Source: Azorinus chamasolen (lineage: Eukaryota; Mollusca; Bivalvia; Cardiida; Solecurtidae). Taken from it: a stretch of DNA of 64,000 bases. Each line of letters begins with the position of its first letter. Position 1 is the first letter of the stretch. A model generated the notes under the pieces. The model did not search any database. It had not been told where the DNA came from and saw only the letters and a list, made by a program, of their open reading frames with translations. The position numbers were made by a program, and so were the translations under genes. Shown piece by piece: positions 52,901 to 62,612 of this stretch. The DNA lies in the NCBI GenBank assembly GCA_963576725.1, contig OY755247.1, forward strand, positions 15,564,526 to 15,628,525, read 5' to 3'.

Positions 52901-55900
52901 AAAATTTCAATATCTGCTGAATATTCATGGACAAGATAATTGTAAAACAAGATGTGTTTGTGAAGCACTATGCCCCCACCAAATTTGACCCTGAAGTATG
53001 ACCTTGTCCTTGACATGTTACCCCTCAAAATGTGCTTCATGAGATACACATACATGCCAAATATCAAGTATCTATCTCAACTGGTTCCAAAGTTATGGCC
53101 AGTGTTAAAGTCGGTGATTTGACCTATATATCTGACCTCTGACCTTGAAGGATGACCTTGACAATATGTGACTCTATGGGATACATATCCATACCAAATA
53201 TCAAGTCTATCTGTACTGGCTCAAAAGTTATGACCAATGTTAAAGTTGTCCTCAAACGGACAAACAGACTAACAGACAGGGCAAAAACATTGTAGCGATT
53301 TTAGAAAGTAAAGAAACATATCTATCAAATTCAAGTACCAAACAGAGCAGACCCTGATCAGACGGCTCCTATAGGAGCCGTCTGATCTGGGTCTACACTG
53401 TAAATGCGTTAAAACACGTTCATATGAAGGAAAGGATTAAGTAAGCAGGACAAAACCCTGATCAAATGATTTCTGCAGGAGCTGCCTGATCTGGGTCTAC
53501 TGTTTACAAAGGCATTGAAAGGTAAGGTTGTGGTTTTTTTGGTCAAGGCAGAAACTGTATTTATATATAAGTTCATAAGTAAACAGAGCAGACCCTGATC
53601 AGAATGCTACTACAGGACCTGTCTGATCTTGGTTTACCCAGTTTGTAAAGGTGTTCAAATACATATGTGTCGAATAAAGGATTAAGGAGGGATTTTGGAC
53701 ATTTTTTGACAATTTTTTCTTGAATCTCATTTTCTCATGAACAGGTAAGCGGTTGCAGATAACCTTCACTCACATAGACGAGAAAGATCCCTTGATGCCG
53801 TTCTACTTCTTTATACAGATACAGGAGCCCAGCAAAAAATATGTTGGTAAGAAGTGTCAGCTTTTCTCTTAACATTTAGCCTGTTGCTGACAGATCCATG
53901 ATCTACTTTGTAAACAGTTTGGATCTAAATGAGACAACAAGACAACTCTGCATCTCATCAGGATTCAAACTATTTGCCACCCCGATTGTATTTCGATAGA
54001 CAAATTTATTATACATGTACATGTAGCTTGAATTATTAATCCTATTAATCTATTATGGACATAATAGCTATAATGAAATATGGGAGGAGGAACATTGTAG
54101 TCATTTTAGAAAGTCAAGAAACAAATATATAAAATTCCATTAGCAAACAAACCACAACCAAAAATACCTGTGTTGATTTGCCATTTATAAATCAAAGGCA
54201 TGAATGGCCATAATGGCTTTTGGGTTTGATATGGATGTTAAGTGTAAGGGGAGAAATTGCAGTACACGTTAATAACAATAACGTCTTGGAATTGATAAAA
54301 GTATTAATAACAACACATTTTTGTGAAACACTTTGCCCCTGATTGTGACAAATATAAATTTGACCCGTAATGTGACATTTAACTGTTATATGACCTTGAT
54401 TTTAATAAGAACCCCCCCCCCCCCCCCCCCAAAAAAAAATAAATAAAAAAAAAATGTTTGCCTCCGTAAGTTTCACAAAGTATGTATGTGCAATGGCTAC
54501 AAAGTTATTGCCAACATTAAAGCTTGAGCCAAGCCAACAAACGGCAAAATCAGTCTTTCCCCCTCCCCCAAATTGATTGGGGGCATACAAATATGACAGA
54601 CTGAAACAAAAGGAGCCATCTCATGATCTGCTGTTTATATATAGCTTTCTAGTTTCTACTTTGGCCAATAGAATATCTTAATTATATTCATGATGTCATT
54701 ATTTCTTACATGAATATTCATGAAGTAAAGGGTCAATTAATGCTTTCATGTCCAAAGCTGATGCAAAAACTGAAGCACAACATCAAAGTTATACAAAGGC
54801 TACCTATAATCCTACATTTTTTGTTCAACTAATTCTTACACATATCATTTATTTTTCCATGTTCAGCACTCGTTTATTTTGAATAAATGTAGTCTGCTTA
54901 CAAATTGAAGGTAGATTAGACTGTTTTTATTTTTAATTACTAAGTAGATCCATACATGTACATACAATTACGGTAGTTGTTTGGAACCTGATGAAACTCA
55001 AATTCAGAACTACAGTCTGAAGTAGAGTTGTAATCTGGGAAAGACATTTCAACAAATTGCTACCTACTTTCGCTTTTACATGACACATACGTCTTGAGCA
55101 AACGACAGTGTCGGCGACTCGGCGGTTACACGATACATAGAAGAGGCTCTATTTTCACAGTTGTTATTGACACTGGAATATAATTTAATTGAATATGTGT
55201 TGAAAACCTTCTATGGATAATACTTACTTTGATAATCCGATAGAACCCTGTGTTGTTACGGTTTTACTTCTTGTAAGACTTAGACTTGTGTTGAGGAACT
55301 TGGGAGCCATAGTCAAAACACGCTGTTTGATGCGTGATACATGTGTATATGGGAATTCCGAATTTCATTGGTTGATTATTCTAGATTTCTTTGACCTTGT
55401 CCTTTATTAAACTTCCTATTTCTAATTTGAGTACGGGTCAAACGGAAATGACCGAATACGGCGCAAAAGGCAGTTTGATTGGCTGAAGATGTAGGTCTAT
55501 ATGCTAATCAGTTACGAATGTGTATAAAAATGCAATCGGAAACCTCGGCTATATTCCTTCTGCTTTAGAACGCAAAGGTGTTGCGAAAACTACGATAAAA
55601 ATATTCGTTCGTTTTACAACCAAACTAGTGCAGACTTGAAGAAAACTATTTTGTCTTGCGCATGTTTACTAGACAATTGAACTCGTTGCCGTAAAGAAAC
55701 CGATTGCTATATGGCTCTGAAAGCCATAAAAATCAAAATCATCTTATTACTATTCATTATTGCTTCCATGAATATTCATGGTGTAAAGGGTTAACCCTTT
55801 CCATCATAGGCTATTTTTAGATCCAGCCTGTTTGAATATATCTACCAAAAAGGAGCATTTACTAGAGAAAAGGAAAAAATTCGAATTATTTAGTACTGAA

Positions 55901-56241
55901 ACCATTGTGATAAATACAGCGTTTGCTCCTATGGAGCAAATGCTCTATTTACCACAATGGTTTCAAAAAGTGACTTTTACAGAGGTGTAGAAAGGCGAAT
56001 TTATGGAGGAAAGGGTTAATAAATATCCCTGTTGATGGGGGTCTAGCATGAATATTCATCAATAAAAGGGTCAAATTTGTTTTCTCTCCAATATATGTTT
56101 GTTTGTTTTTCAGTGAGTGACTGTGAACCGGCAGTAGAAGGACTTGAACCTCTGATTCAGCAACTGAATGCTACCAACAATATAAGACAGTTCATTATAT
56201 CCATTAGAGAGAAGTTTCAAGAGGTGGTCAAAAAACAGTGA
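46785..56241 (+). CDS. spc25: kinetochore protein Spc25, six coding exons (233 aa)
   Basis: Subunit of the Ndc80 complex that links kinetochores to microtubules; Spc25 pairs with Spc24 and contacts the inner kinetochore. Exons: 46785-46941, 48424-48489, 50303-50449, 51668-51769, 53745-53846, 56114-56241. Every intron is GT-AG and all five are in phase 1, giving 233 residues against 224 in human. Residues about 30-125 are charged and heptad-like, consistent with the coiled-coil shaft. The C-terminal part from about residue 145 matches the Spc25 globular (RWD-like) domain: KRLQITFTHIDEKDPLMPFY, then VSDCEPAVEGLEPLIQQLNA and a closing helix IREKFQEVVKK. An in-frame TAG precedes the chosen ATG. 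Identification rests mainly on the C-terminal domain; the N-terminus is weakly conserved in this family. Confidence 0.88.
47149..47356 (-). mobile_element. PB-A1, shortened left flank, spc25 intron 1
   Basis: TTAACCCTTTTACAAAATAG to GAAGGAAATGGTTAA; apex CGGCTCCTATAGGAACCA. Confidence 0.85.
47362..47812. repeat. direct repeat pair, spc25 intron 1
   Basis: GCAGATTTAAATAAAACTTA ... CATGAAGTGTAGTTGTGCAT ... CCCCTTGAATGATA at 47370 recurs at 47685. A CATCATCATC run and GC-richer DNA lie between. Confidence 0.75.
47929..48136 (+). mobile_element. MAR-D, spc25 intron 1
   Basis: TACACTAAAACCCCTCTAAA to GAGGGGTTATACTGTA; apex AAAGCTCCTTTGGGAGCTAT. A PB-A2 start fragment precedes it at 47813. Confidence 0.85.
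48424..48489 (+). CDS. spc25: spc25 exon 2
   Basis: Acceptor TATTTCAG, donor A|GTAAGA. Reads EKLKIQAQIASQQKEYVETN, a coiled-coil segment. An HP-B hairpin starts about ten bases after the donor. Confidence 0.82.
48497..48684 (+). mobile_element. HP-B, full hairpin, spc25 intron 2
   Basis: ACTGTGACCACTCTTTAGAA TCATCTC / GAGATGATTCTAAAGAGTGG TCACAGT, more than 60-bp arms. Confidence 0.88.
48714..49379. mobile_element. three PB-A2 copies sharing TTAA ends
   Basis: 48714-48914 (+), 48911-49131 (-), 49128-49379 (+). The middle has apex CGGCTCCTATAGGAGCCG; the last is split by an ACTCAT insertion in its left arm. Confidence 0.87.
49519..49776 (+). mobile_element. PB-A1, full length
   Basis: TTAACCCCTTGCTTCATATA to GGGAAAGGGTTAA; apex TGGCTCCTTTAGGAGCCC. 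Confidence 0.9.
49855..49930. mobile_element. HP-H palindrome
   Basis: CAGTTTGGATCCAGATGGAA and TCTTACCAGGATTCAAACTA. Confidence 0.7.
49947..50181 (-). mobile_element. PB-B
   Basis: TATCCCTTTCCTCCATAAAT to GGAGGAAAGGGTTAA; apex TTTGCTCCATAGGAGCAAA. 122 bp upstream of spc25 exon 3. Confidence 0.88.
50303..50449 (+). CDS. spc25: spc25 exon 3
   Basis: Acceptor CCTTTTGTAG. 48 codons, KCKKLENLKTELEKLCSLTQ onward, strong coiled coil, donor G|GTAACT. Confidence 0.85.
50718..50833 (-). mobile_element. PB-A1 half element
   Basis: Begins in the left arm (CAAACAGAGCAGACC), complete to GAAGGAAAGGGTTAA; long flank absent. Confidence 0.8.
50834..51469. other. spc25 intron 3, no clear feature
   Basis: Slightly GC-richer block at 51100-51400 with TGGCGA/TTGGCGAC repeats; neither repeat family nor exon recognised. 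Confidence 0.4.
51470..51605 (-). mobile_element. PB-A start joined to MAR-D half
   Basis: TTAACCCTTTCACTGTTCAA for 35 bp, then AGGAGCTTTCTGCATGACTT, the right half of MAR-D, to GGAGAGGCCTTACTG. Confidence 0.75.
51668..51769 (+). CDS. spc25: spc25 exon 4
   Basis: Acceptor TGTTCCACAG. Reads IEVPTKNRQKLQYLSKSSTV to MTLKKTA, donor G|GTATGT. Corresponds to the linker into the globular domain. Confidence 0.88.
51950..52100. repeat. inverted repeat, spc25 intron 4
   Basis: GTGTTCATTACAAATTATTT and GAAATTGTTTTGTAATGAACAC; inner GAAACGAGTTTACTATAATA and TATAGTTAACGAGTTTC. Confidence 0.75.
52438..52862 (-). mobile_element. PB-A2 fragment and MAR-C
   Basis: AACTCTTTGAGTCG and ACATGGACACAGGAAATTTT fragments; MAR-C 52584-52862, TACGGTTTAACTTGG to AAGTTCAACTGTA, with the left half of its apex lost. 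Confidence 0.8.
52872..53440 (-). mobile_element. PB-A1 interrupted by a 340-bp repeat
   Basis: TTAACCCTTTCCCAGTTCTA ... GATAATTGTAAAA, then foreign DNA, then ACATTGTAGCGATTTTAGAA and core CGGCTCCTATAGGAGCCG to GAAGGAAAGGATTAA. Confidence 0.88.
52948..53287 (+). mobile_element. repeat of the CAAGATGTGTTTGTGAA type, nested
   Basis: CACTATGCCCCCACCAAATT, repeated TGACCTTG..., ATACCAAATATCAAG twice, end CGGACAAACAGACTAACAGA. A diverged relative is at 54310-54600. Confidence 0.7.
53441..53690 (-). mobile_element. two PB-A fragments, next to spc25 exon 5
   Basis: Cores ATGATTTCTGCAGGAGCTGC and GAATGCTACTACAGGACCTG; both lack the subterminal flank. Confidence 0.7.
53745..53846 (+). CDS. spc25: spc25 exon 5
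   Basis: Acceptor CATGAACAG. KRLQITFTHIDEKDPLMPFY then FFIQIQEPSKKYV, the family's most recognisable strand pair; donor G|GTAAGA. Confidence 0.92.
53905..53985. mobile_element. HP-H palindrome
   Basis: CAGTTTGGATCTAAATGAGA and CATCTCATCAGGATTCAAAC. Confidence 0.7.
54040..54740. mobile_element. PB-A1 flank, diverged repeat with C/A runs, PB-A2 half
   Basis: 54050-54150 is PB-A1 flank only. 54310-54600 resembles the nested repeat at 52948 and contains C and A runs at 54412-54455. 54605-54733 is the PB-A2 right half to CATGAAGTAAAGGG. Confidence 0.65.
54741..55744. other. spc25 intron 5, long MITE-free stretch with promoter-like motifs
   Basis: Holds an inverted CCAAT (TTGATTGGCTGA) at about 55477 and TGTATAAAAATGC at about 55520, with normal promoter spacing, but no exon or gene is recognised downstream. 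Confidence 0.35.
55745..56019 (+). mobile_element. PB-A2 end and PB-B, before spc25 exon 6
   Basis: CATGAATATTCATGGTGTAA remnant, then PB-B 55791-56019, apex TTTGCTCCTATGGAGCAAA. Confidence 0.88.
56114..56241 (+). CDS. spc25: spc25 exon 6 and stop
   Basis: Acceptor TTGTTTTTCAG. SDCEPAVEGLEPLIQQLNAT to VVKKQ-TGA. A PB-B element ends 94 bp upstream, and a PB-A element lies 35 bp after the stop, so the 3' UTR probably contains hairpin repeat. Confidence 0.92.
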
Positions 56242-56275
56242 TATTATGTTAATTGTTTATTCCATGACTGTTCAT

Positions 56276-56893
56276 TTAACCCTTTCCCTGTTCTATGTTT
56301 ATTTCAAATTTCAATATGTACTAAATATTCATGGACAAAATAGTTGTAATGAAATGTGGCAGGTGGAACATTGCAGCCATTAAAGAAACAGATCTGTCAA
56401 AGGAGCGGTCTGATCTTGGTCTACTCTGTTTGCAGATGCGTAAAAACGCGTTTATATGAGGGAAAGGGTTAAGAAATGAATGACATGAATATCAGCAATT
56501 GTGGCCTTGGCAGAAACTAGAATAAAGATCTATGTAATTCCGTGAGCAAACAGAGCACTCCCAGATCAGACAGCTCCAATAGGAGCTTTTTTATCTGGGT
56601 CTACTTTGTTTGCAAAGGCATAAACAGGCATTTGCGTGTACTAAAGGGTTAACCCTTTATTCCATAAATATGCATTTCTACGCCTTTGCAAACAAGGTAG
56701 ACCCAGACCAGATGGTTCCTATAGGAGCTGTCTGATCTGTGTCCGCTCTGTTTGCTTTTGGAATCATACAGACCTGATTTTGCAGTGGCTGCTTTGGCAA
56801 AAAGTTCATGTGTTAATATGCCAATTTAAAAATTAATTCAATATTCATGATATCATCATTACTTACATGAATATTCATGAAGTAAACAGTTAA
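56276..56893. mobile_element. PB-A1, PB-A2 (-), PB-A2 (+) sharing TTAA
   Basis: 56276-56472 lacks the left half of its core. 56469-56652 has apex CAGCTCCAATAGGAGCTT. 56649-56893 has apex TGGTTCCTATAGGAGCTG. Confidence 0.87.
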
Positions 56894-57044
56894 GAATGTA
56901 AAATCTTTTGATCTACACCGGAAAGGGCTACTATTATATTAATAGTGCTCTTTGGTCGGGGTCATTGGAAGGATGGAGGGCTTAGACAAATGTAAACAGT
57001 GTCATCCCATATCAGCTTCCTTGTTTTAGTGCTCACAATGTAAC

Positions 57045-57252
57045 TACAGTAAAACCTCTCTATTACGGCCACTAAATTGCATCAAGTATTTTGTGTTAAA
57101 GGCAGATGGCTGCTTAAAGCAAGGTGAAAGTAAAACAGAACGCTCCCATAGGAGTGTTCTGTTTTACTTTCACCTTGCTTTAAGCACTCACCTGCCCTAC
57201 ATACCAACTAATTAACATAATTTAGTGGCCGTTATAGAGAGGTTGTACTGTA
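57045..57252 (+). mobile_element. MAR-E
   Basis: TACAGTAAAACCTCTCTATT to GAGAGGTTGTACTGTA; apex AACGCTCCCATAGGAGTGTT. Confidence 0.92.
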
Positions 57253-57422
57253 TATGACATTCTTAAACATCTGTTGTATTTATCCCTTTCCTGGCAGTAA
57301 ACAATGAAGACATTGACCATATGTTGTATTTAATGCAGTTGCTGTTCTGAGTCTGAATTTAGAATAATATCTCTGGGCAGGAACAAGAATATTGCATGTT
57401 TAATTCAGATAGGACAGAGAAC

Positions 57423-57648
57423 CCCTTACCCCATTAATATTCATGTAATGACATCGTGAATATTAAAGTGATTACTTTTTATAATAGCAGATGGACACAA
57501 CAGCTTTTGGCTGTGGCAGACACTGTAAAATCTATATCACATGTATATCATAAGCAAACAGCAGACCTTGATCAGATGGCTCCTACAGGAGCCATCTGAT
57601 CTGGGTCTACTCTGTTTGCAAATTTGTATTTATGGAGTAACGGGTTAA
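57423..57648 (-). mobile_element. PB-A2
   Basis: CCCCTTACCCCATTAATATT to GGAGTAACGGGTTAA; apex GATGGCTCCTACAGGAGCCATC. Confidence 0.88.
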
Positions 57649-57859
57649 CACTATGTCTTTCCTTCATATAAATGTTTTTTTTGCACCTATGCAAACGCAG
57701 CAGCACTACAAGACCCAGTCATCCTATGAGTAGTAGGAGCTTATTGCATTGTAAACAGTATTCATCTACTGTAATCATTATAAATATTTTGACATAAAAA
57801 TTATTATTAGTCAAATAAGGAGGAGTACCACGATCAGTGTAAAATACTATTTGCTGCAA

Positions 57860-58181
57860 TACAGTGCTCCCTCCCTACAACGACCCTCTCAATAACAATT
57901 CCCTCCTTACAACAACGCATGTCACTGCTTCCGAAACAACAAGGCTCCAGAAACAACCTTTGTCAATTGTATTTTTTTATGCCTCCATCAAACCCTATGT
58001 TGTGACCACAACATAGGGTTTGATGGAGGCATAATGGTTTTAGTTCTCGAAATACACCTTATCTGGGGATCTGCAAACAAGCTAATTATGTTTGATTTTC
58101 CCTCCCTATAACAACTCCCTATGAACAACACATACAATGTTCGTATCCCAAAGGGTGTCGTTGTAGAGAGGGAGCACTGTA
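57860..58181 (-). mobile_element. MAR-F with HP-B core, apex deleted
   Basis: TACAGTGCTCCCTCCCTACA to GAGGGAGCACTGTA, 322 bp; CCTATGTTGTGACC joins straight to ACAACATAGGG. Confidence 0.9.
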
Positions 58182-58235
58182 TTATTTTTTTTGCATTTGC
58201 AAATGGCACAGATCCAGATCAGAGATGCCTTCTTA

Positions 58236-58409
58236 CAGAGGTCCAGATAGGATGTGTAAATTAAAACATTTACAAGAATAACTCCCTTTATTTCTTCACC
58301 AAACCCTATGCTGTGACCACTCTTTAGATTTTAAAGAGTGGTCACAACGTAGGTTTTGGTGGAGAAAGGATGATTTTAGTATTTTACCACACAGTAATCT
58401 GTTGCTCTG
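58236..58409 (+). mobile_element. HP-B, complete ends
   Basis: CAGAGGTCCAGATAGGATGT to ATCTGTTGCTCTG; GTGACCACTCTTTAGATTTT centre, apex shortened. Confidence 0.85.
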
Positions 58410-58535
58410 TACTTATCAGTGTCTGCTCTGTTTGTTATTCCTACTCTTGTATCAAAGTTTATACTTTATACTGAAATTGATACTTTTGACCTGAGCATCT
58501 TTGTTTTAGGGGTTTCCTTTGTTTCCTCATTTATT

Positions 58536-59210
58536 ATACCCTCACAAACGAAGGGTTGGGGGTTTTTTGGGGGGGGGGGGGGGGGGGTGTTATACTGGAG
58601 TCACCATGTCCGTCCATCCGTCACGCTTGTCCGGATCATAACTTCCAAAGTATAAAAGCTATTGACTTCAAACTTCATATATAGATAGATCACATTGACC
58701 AAGTGCAGTGCACAAGGTTTGTTACTCTGTCTTCAGTATTTTTGGAGTTATTGCCCTTTGTTATATTTCAGTTTTCCGGAATTTTTTTCTAAACCTTTAC
58801 AGATATTGAAGTGATATTTGGTATGTGGCTTTATTATAATGAGTTATAGATCAAGTTTGAATTTCGTTACGCTTCATTGATTTTTTACGGAAATACAGTG
58901 ATTTTACATAGAAATTTTCTGGAAATTCAGGTTTTCCGGAGTTTTTCCTAAACCTTTACAGATATTGATATTGATGTGATACTTGGTATGTAGCTTATGT
59001 AAGTTACAGATCATGTTTGAATTTTGTTACACTACATTGATTTTTAATGGAATTACAACATTTTGACTAAGAAATTTTTAGCAAATTTCAGGTTTTCCGG
59101 AGTTTTTTTCTAAACTGTAGCAGATATTGTAGTCATTTATTTCTATAACCTCCATCTCTGTGTCAAATGTGCTAGTGGGGGTATTCATCACCTTTAGTGG
59201 TAGTTCTAGT
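58536..59210 (+). mobile_element. element with G-run head and about 160-bp tandem core
   Basis: TATACCCTCACAAACGAAGG head, G run 58569-58587, GTTATACTGGAGTCACC, then GGTTTTCCGGAGTTTTTTTC units at about 58770, 58932 and 59090, and end GTGGGGGTATTCATCACCTT. The head and tail resemble widespread mollusc non-autonomous elements with tandem cores. Confidence 0.7.
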
Positions 59211-59402
59211 TTCGACTATCTGGATATCTCCGATCAATTCTTCTGTCCGGTTCCATCTTTTGCTAGTATACACCCTATGTATACAATCATGTATATCAAA
59301 GAGTGAAATACTAATTCAAATTGAGAGACAAAACTGTTTCAAATCTCTGCCTAACTTACCTGTCAAGCACTGTTCTGTCTTGGCCATAATCTTGTGATGA
59401 TA

Positions 59403-59584
59403 TACAGTAAAACCTCTCTATAACGGCCACTAAATTACAGCAAGTATTTTGTGATAAAGGCAGGTGATTGCTTAAAGCAATAGGAGCGTTCTGTTTTACT
59501 TTCACCTTTCTTTAAGCAACCACCAGCCCAAAATACCAACTAATTAATACAATTTAGTGGTCGTTATGGAGAGGTTTTACTGTA
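59403..59584 (+). mobile_element. MAR-E, left arm deleted
   Basis: TACAGTAAAACCTCTCTATA to GGAGAGGTTTTACTGTA; the core keeps only ATAGGAGCGTTCTG onward. Confidence 0.9.
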
Positions 59585-59699
59585 CTCTGCAATACCTACT
59601 CAATTCTCCCAAATAAAAGCAAAGGGACAGGGGCGTTTGCCGACGTCAAAAAATGTACCCCACCCCTGGAGTGTTTATTAGATATAATACGATCAGTCT

Positions 59700-59770
59700 C
59701 CTTGGTTTTCAAGACAGGTGGTAGATTTATGCAGGACAAAAGTTATGTAGAAAGCTCCTATAGGATATAA
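59700..59770 (+). mobile_element. MAR-D left-half fragment
   Basis: AGACAGGTGGTAGATTTATG ... AGAAAGCTCCTATAGGAT; cut at the apex. Confidence 0.6.
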
Positions 59771-59779
59771 CACTAATGA

Positions 59780-59950
59780 GTGAGTGAGTTGGGTTTTACA
59801 GCACCACAACTTTAAACATTAAGTCAAAATCTGGTGTAATTCTTCCAGACATTAATCCCTAATTAAAGTACTTGTCATAGAAGGTCATCTAATGACCCAG
59901 AACAAGTGTGTGATGTTCCATCCACAAATGATGCATGCAAAGTTCTGTTG
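59780..59950 (-). mobile_element. SINE-like fragment
   Basis: GAGTGAGTGAGTTGGGTTTT resembles the start of the SINE at 63163; the remainder is diverged and headless. Confidence 0.45.
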
Positions 59951-59961
59951 ATGTATGTAAT

Positions 59962-60220
59962 TCCAGGGTTGCCACGTGTCGGGGGGAAATTGAAATTTTA
60001 TCAAGGTCATGGAATTATGAGCATTGTCTGGGAAATTTGAAAATATAGGCAAATGTCAAGGAATTTTAAAAAAAAATGAGATTGAAGGTCATACATTTTA
60101 AACTTCCTTAAAATGTTACATAAATTATGACAGAAATACCAAATGTCATGATGAAACATGTCGGGGAAATTTGAAAATTATGTTGGGGAAATTTTGTTAC
60201 CTCTGGTTTGTGGCAACTCT
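59962..60220 (+). mobile_element. GGGTTGCCACG ... GTGGCAACTCTG repeat
   Basis: Ends GGGTTGCCACGTGTCGGGG and TTTGTGGCAACTCTG are inverted at their tips; internal GGAAATTTGAAAAT repeats. Same family as 15258-15500. Confidence 0.7.
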
Positions 60221-60299
60221 GAATTCTGCTAAAATCCAACCAACAGTTATGTAACCTAAAGAACAGAGTAGTACAAATGATGCTAAAGACGTGCAAAAT

Positions 60300-60497
60300 T
60301 TAACCCTTTACTCCATGAAATAATGACATCATGAATTTTAATTGTTAAAATAGCACATGGATACAGGAAATTTTGGAAAACGGCAGAAACTGTAGAATAT
60401 TATGTCTCATGCAAACAGAGCAGACCCGGATCAGATGGAGCTGTCTGATCTGGGTCTACTCTGTTTGCAAATGTGTATTTATGCAGTAGAGGATTAA
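60300..60497 (-). mobile_element. PB-A2, shortened
   Basis: TTAACCCTTTACTCCATGAA to CAGTAGAGGATTAA; the apex is reduced to GATGGAGCTGTC. Confidence 0.85.
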
Positions 60498-60621
60498 ATA
60501 ATATATGTGAGCTATATACCAGTTGGATGCGTTTTTTGCTATTTTAATGTGACACTGACGCAGGACGCACACCTAGATTAATCACTGTGTGAGGTACTTT
60601 GATATTTAAAATTAAAAAACA

Positions 60622-60841
60622 CTAACCCTTCCCTCCATAAAAATGCCTTTCTACGCCTCTGTAAAAGTCACCTGTAGAAACCATTGTGATAAATAGAGCA
60701 TTTGCTCCTATAGGAGCAAATGCTCTATTTATCACAATGGTTACAAATTACAAAATTTCCTTTTCTCTAGTTAATGCTCCTTTTCGGTAGATTTATTCAA
60801 AGAGGTTGGATCTAAAAATAGCCTATGACGGAAAGGGTTAA
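60622..60841 (-). mobile_element. PB-B
   Basis: TAACCCTTCCCTCCATAAAA to GACGGAAAGGGTTAA; arms CATTGTGATAAATAGAGCAT perfect around GCTCCTATAGGAGC. Confidence 0.92.
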
Positions 60842-61068
60842 CCTAAATAAAAGGCTATGCCAAAGCCAACACCAGGGTGAGTAGACTAGTCTTCCTTATT
60901 CTTCAAAGTCAAGCTAAAAGATGAGAACAAGCTGCAGATTATTTAATTTAACTTTTAAGAGTGTATATATTTAATACAACATTTAAATTTCTCTGATACC
61001 CTAAAGCTGTTTATGTGAGTTACACTAAAATTCAGCTCATTTAAATCAATCTCTATTTATCTTATTCC

Positions 61069-61310
61069 TCAACCCTTTACTCCATGAATATTCATGTGAG
61101 AAAAAAATTACGTCGTGAATATTGATTAGAATATTTCTTTATAATAGTACATGATCACAGTACATTTAGTCATTGGCAGAAACTGTAGAATCATTACAAT
61201 ATTATACCATAAGCAAACAGAGCAGACCCTGATCAGATGGCTCCTATAGGAGCCATCTGATCTGGGTCTACTCTGTTTGCAAAGGCGTAGAGATATTAAT
61301 GGAGTACAAT
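61069..61310 (-). mobile_element. PB-A2
   Basis: CAACCCTTTACTCCATGAAT; apex GATGGCTCCTATAGGAGCCATC; ends TTAATGGAGTACAATG. Confidence 0.87.
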
Positions 61311-61369
61311 GTATATGTAAACGCTTAACATGATTTAAAGGGTTGATGTGAGGAAACCAAGTGTATAAC

Positions 61370-61445
61370 AACTTTGCAAACAGTGTATATCCAGATCAAA
61401 GAGCCGCTGAGCAAGCCCTTTTATCAGGGACTGCACTGTTAGTCA
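61370..61445 (+). mobile_element. PB-A-like variant hairpin
   Basis: TTTGCAAACAGTGTATATCC and TATCAGGGACTGCACTGTTA; apex replaced by CGCTGAGC. Confidence 0.6.
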
Positions 61446-61543
61446 TATATTCATTTTCATCAGTTATAAATTTTGATACAACTTTCTATTCATGAAAGGA
61501 AGGAGCACGTTCCAATTATTCAGCAGATTCAGGGTTAAATTTA

Positions 61544-61802
61544 TTAACCCTTCCTTCATATAAACGCCTTTTCACGCATTTGCAAACAGAGAAGACCCAG
61601 ATCAGAAGGCTGCCATACCAGGAGTCATCTGATCAGGGTCTGCTGTGTTTGCTTATGAAATAATATAGATCTGATTTTACAGTTAAAATTCTGCCATGAC
61701 TTAAAGTTCCTGTGTCTATGTGCTATATCATAACAAATTAATCTAATTAATATTCATGACATTATTATTTCTTATATGAATATTCATGGCGGAAAGGGTT
61801 AA
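61544..61802 (+). mobile_element. PB-A2, full length
   Basis: TTAACCCTTCCTTCATATAA to CATGGCGGAAAGGGTTAA; apex CTGCCATACCAGGAGTCA. Confidence 0.88.
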
Positions 61803-61849
61803 TGTGCAATACTGTCTGAAAATACAGTAGAAATTCTCGAAGCAATCAC

Positions 61850-62047
61850 TTAACACGTTCCCTCATATCAATGATGACTGTAAAAGTCACTTTGTGAAAC
61901 CATTGTGATAAATAGAGCATTTGCTCCTATATGAGCAAAAGCTCTACTTATCACAATGGTTTCAAACTGCAAAATTAAAGCTCCTTTATTATCGGTAGAT
62001 TTATTCAGCGGTTGGGTCTAAAAATAGCCTATGAGGTAATGGGTTAA
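61850..62047 (-). mobile_element. PB-B
   Basis: TTAACACGTTCCCTCATATC to GAGGTAATGGGTTAA; apex TTTGCTCCTATATGAGCAAA. Confidence 0.88.
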
Positions 62048-62505
62048 CACTGTCCCTGTTCAATATTCACTGTAAGAAATAGTCACATCATGAATCAGAT
62101 AAACGTGCGTACTCAAGTACTAAAATCAGAGCAACAGATAATTATGCGTACTCAAGTACTGAAATCGTCATTTCTCCACTAAACCCTATGTTGTGACCAC
62201 TCTTAAGAATCGTCTCTTTGAGACGCTTCTAAAGGGTGGTCACAACATTGGGTTTAGAAATTTTGTGCAGAAGTAAAGAAGTAATTCTGAAAATGTTTTT
62301 ATTTACGCACCGTTTATCTGGACCTCTGTGAATCTTTATCAGCTGAATTTTTATAATGGGAATTTTTCTAGGGAATTTTTCGCTTTGACAGAAACTGAAG
62401 AATTAAGATCTACATGATGTCGTAAGCACATAGAACAGACCCTGAACTTGGTCTACTCTATTTGGAAATGTGTGAAAAAGGGTTTATATGAGGGAAAGGG
62501 TTAAT
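62044..62505 (-). mobile_element. PB-A2 interrupted by HP-B
   Basis: TTAACACTGTCCCTGTTCAA ... CACATCATGAAT, HP-B, then TGAATCTTTATCAGCTGAAT to GAGGGAAAGGGTTAA; hairpin core mostly deleted. Confidence 0.85.
62095..62327 (+). mobile_element. HP-B nested in PB-A2
   Basis: CAGATAAACGTGCGTACTCA to GTTTATCTGGACCTCTG. The host shows TGAAT on both sides, a possible 5-bp target duplication. The start block is tandemly doubled (62104 and 62145). Confidence 0.8.
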
Positions 62506-62612
62506 ACTTCAAGAAAAAACATGGGTGTACATGTATTGCAGAATGGAACACTAAAAAGAAAGTGCCTGAGCTTATTGCATAACCTTAGTCCTGCATTCAG
62601 CTACCACCTGCC

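Noticed and set aside
52738..53067. 109-codon minus-strand frame
   Set aside because: Crosses MAR-C, PB-A1 and a nested repeat; every part is repeat-derived.
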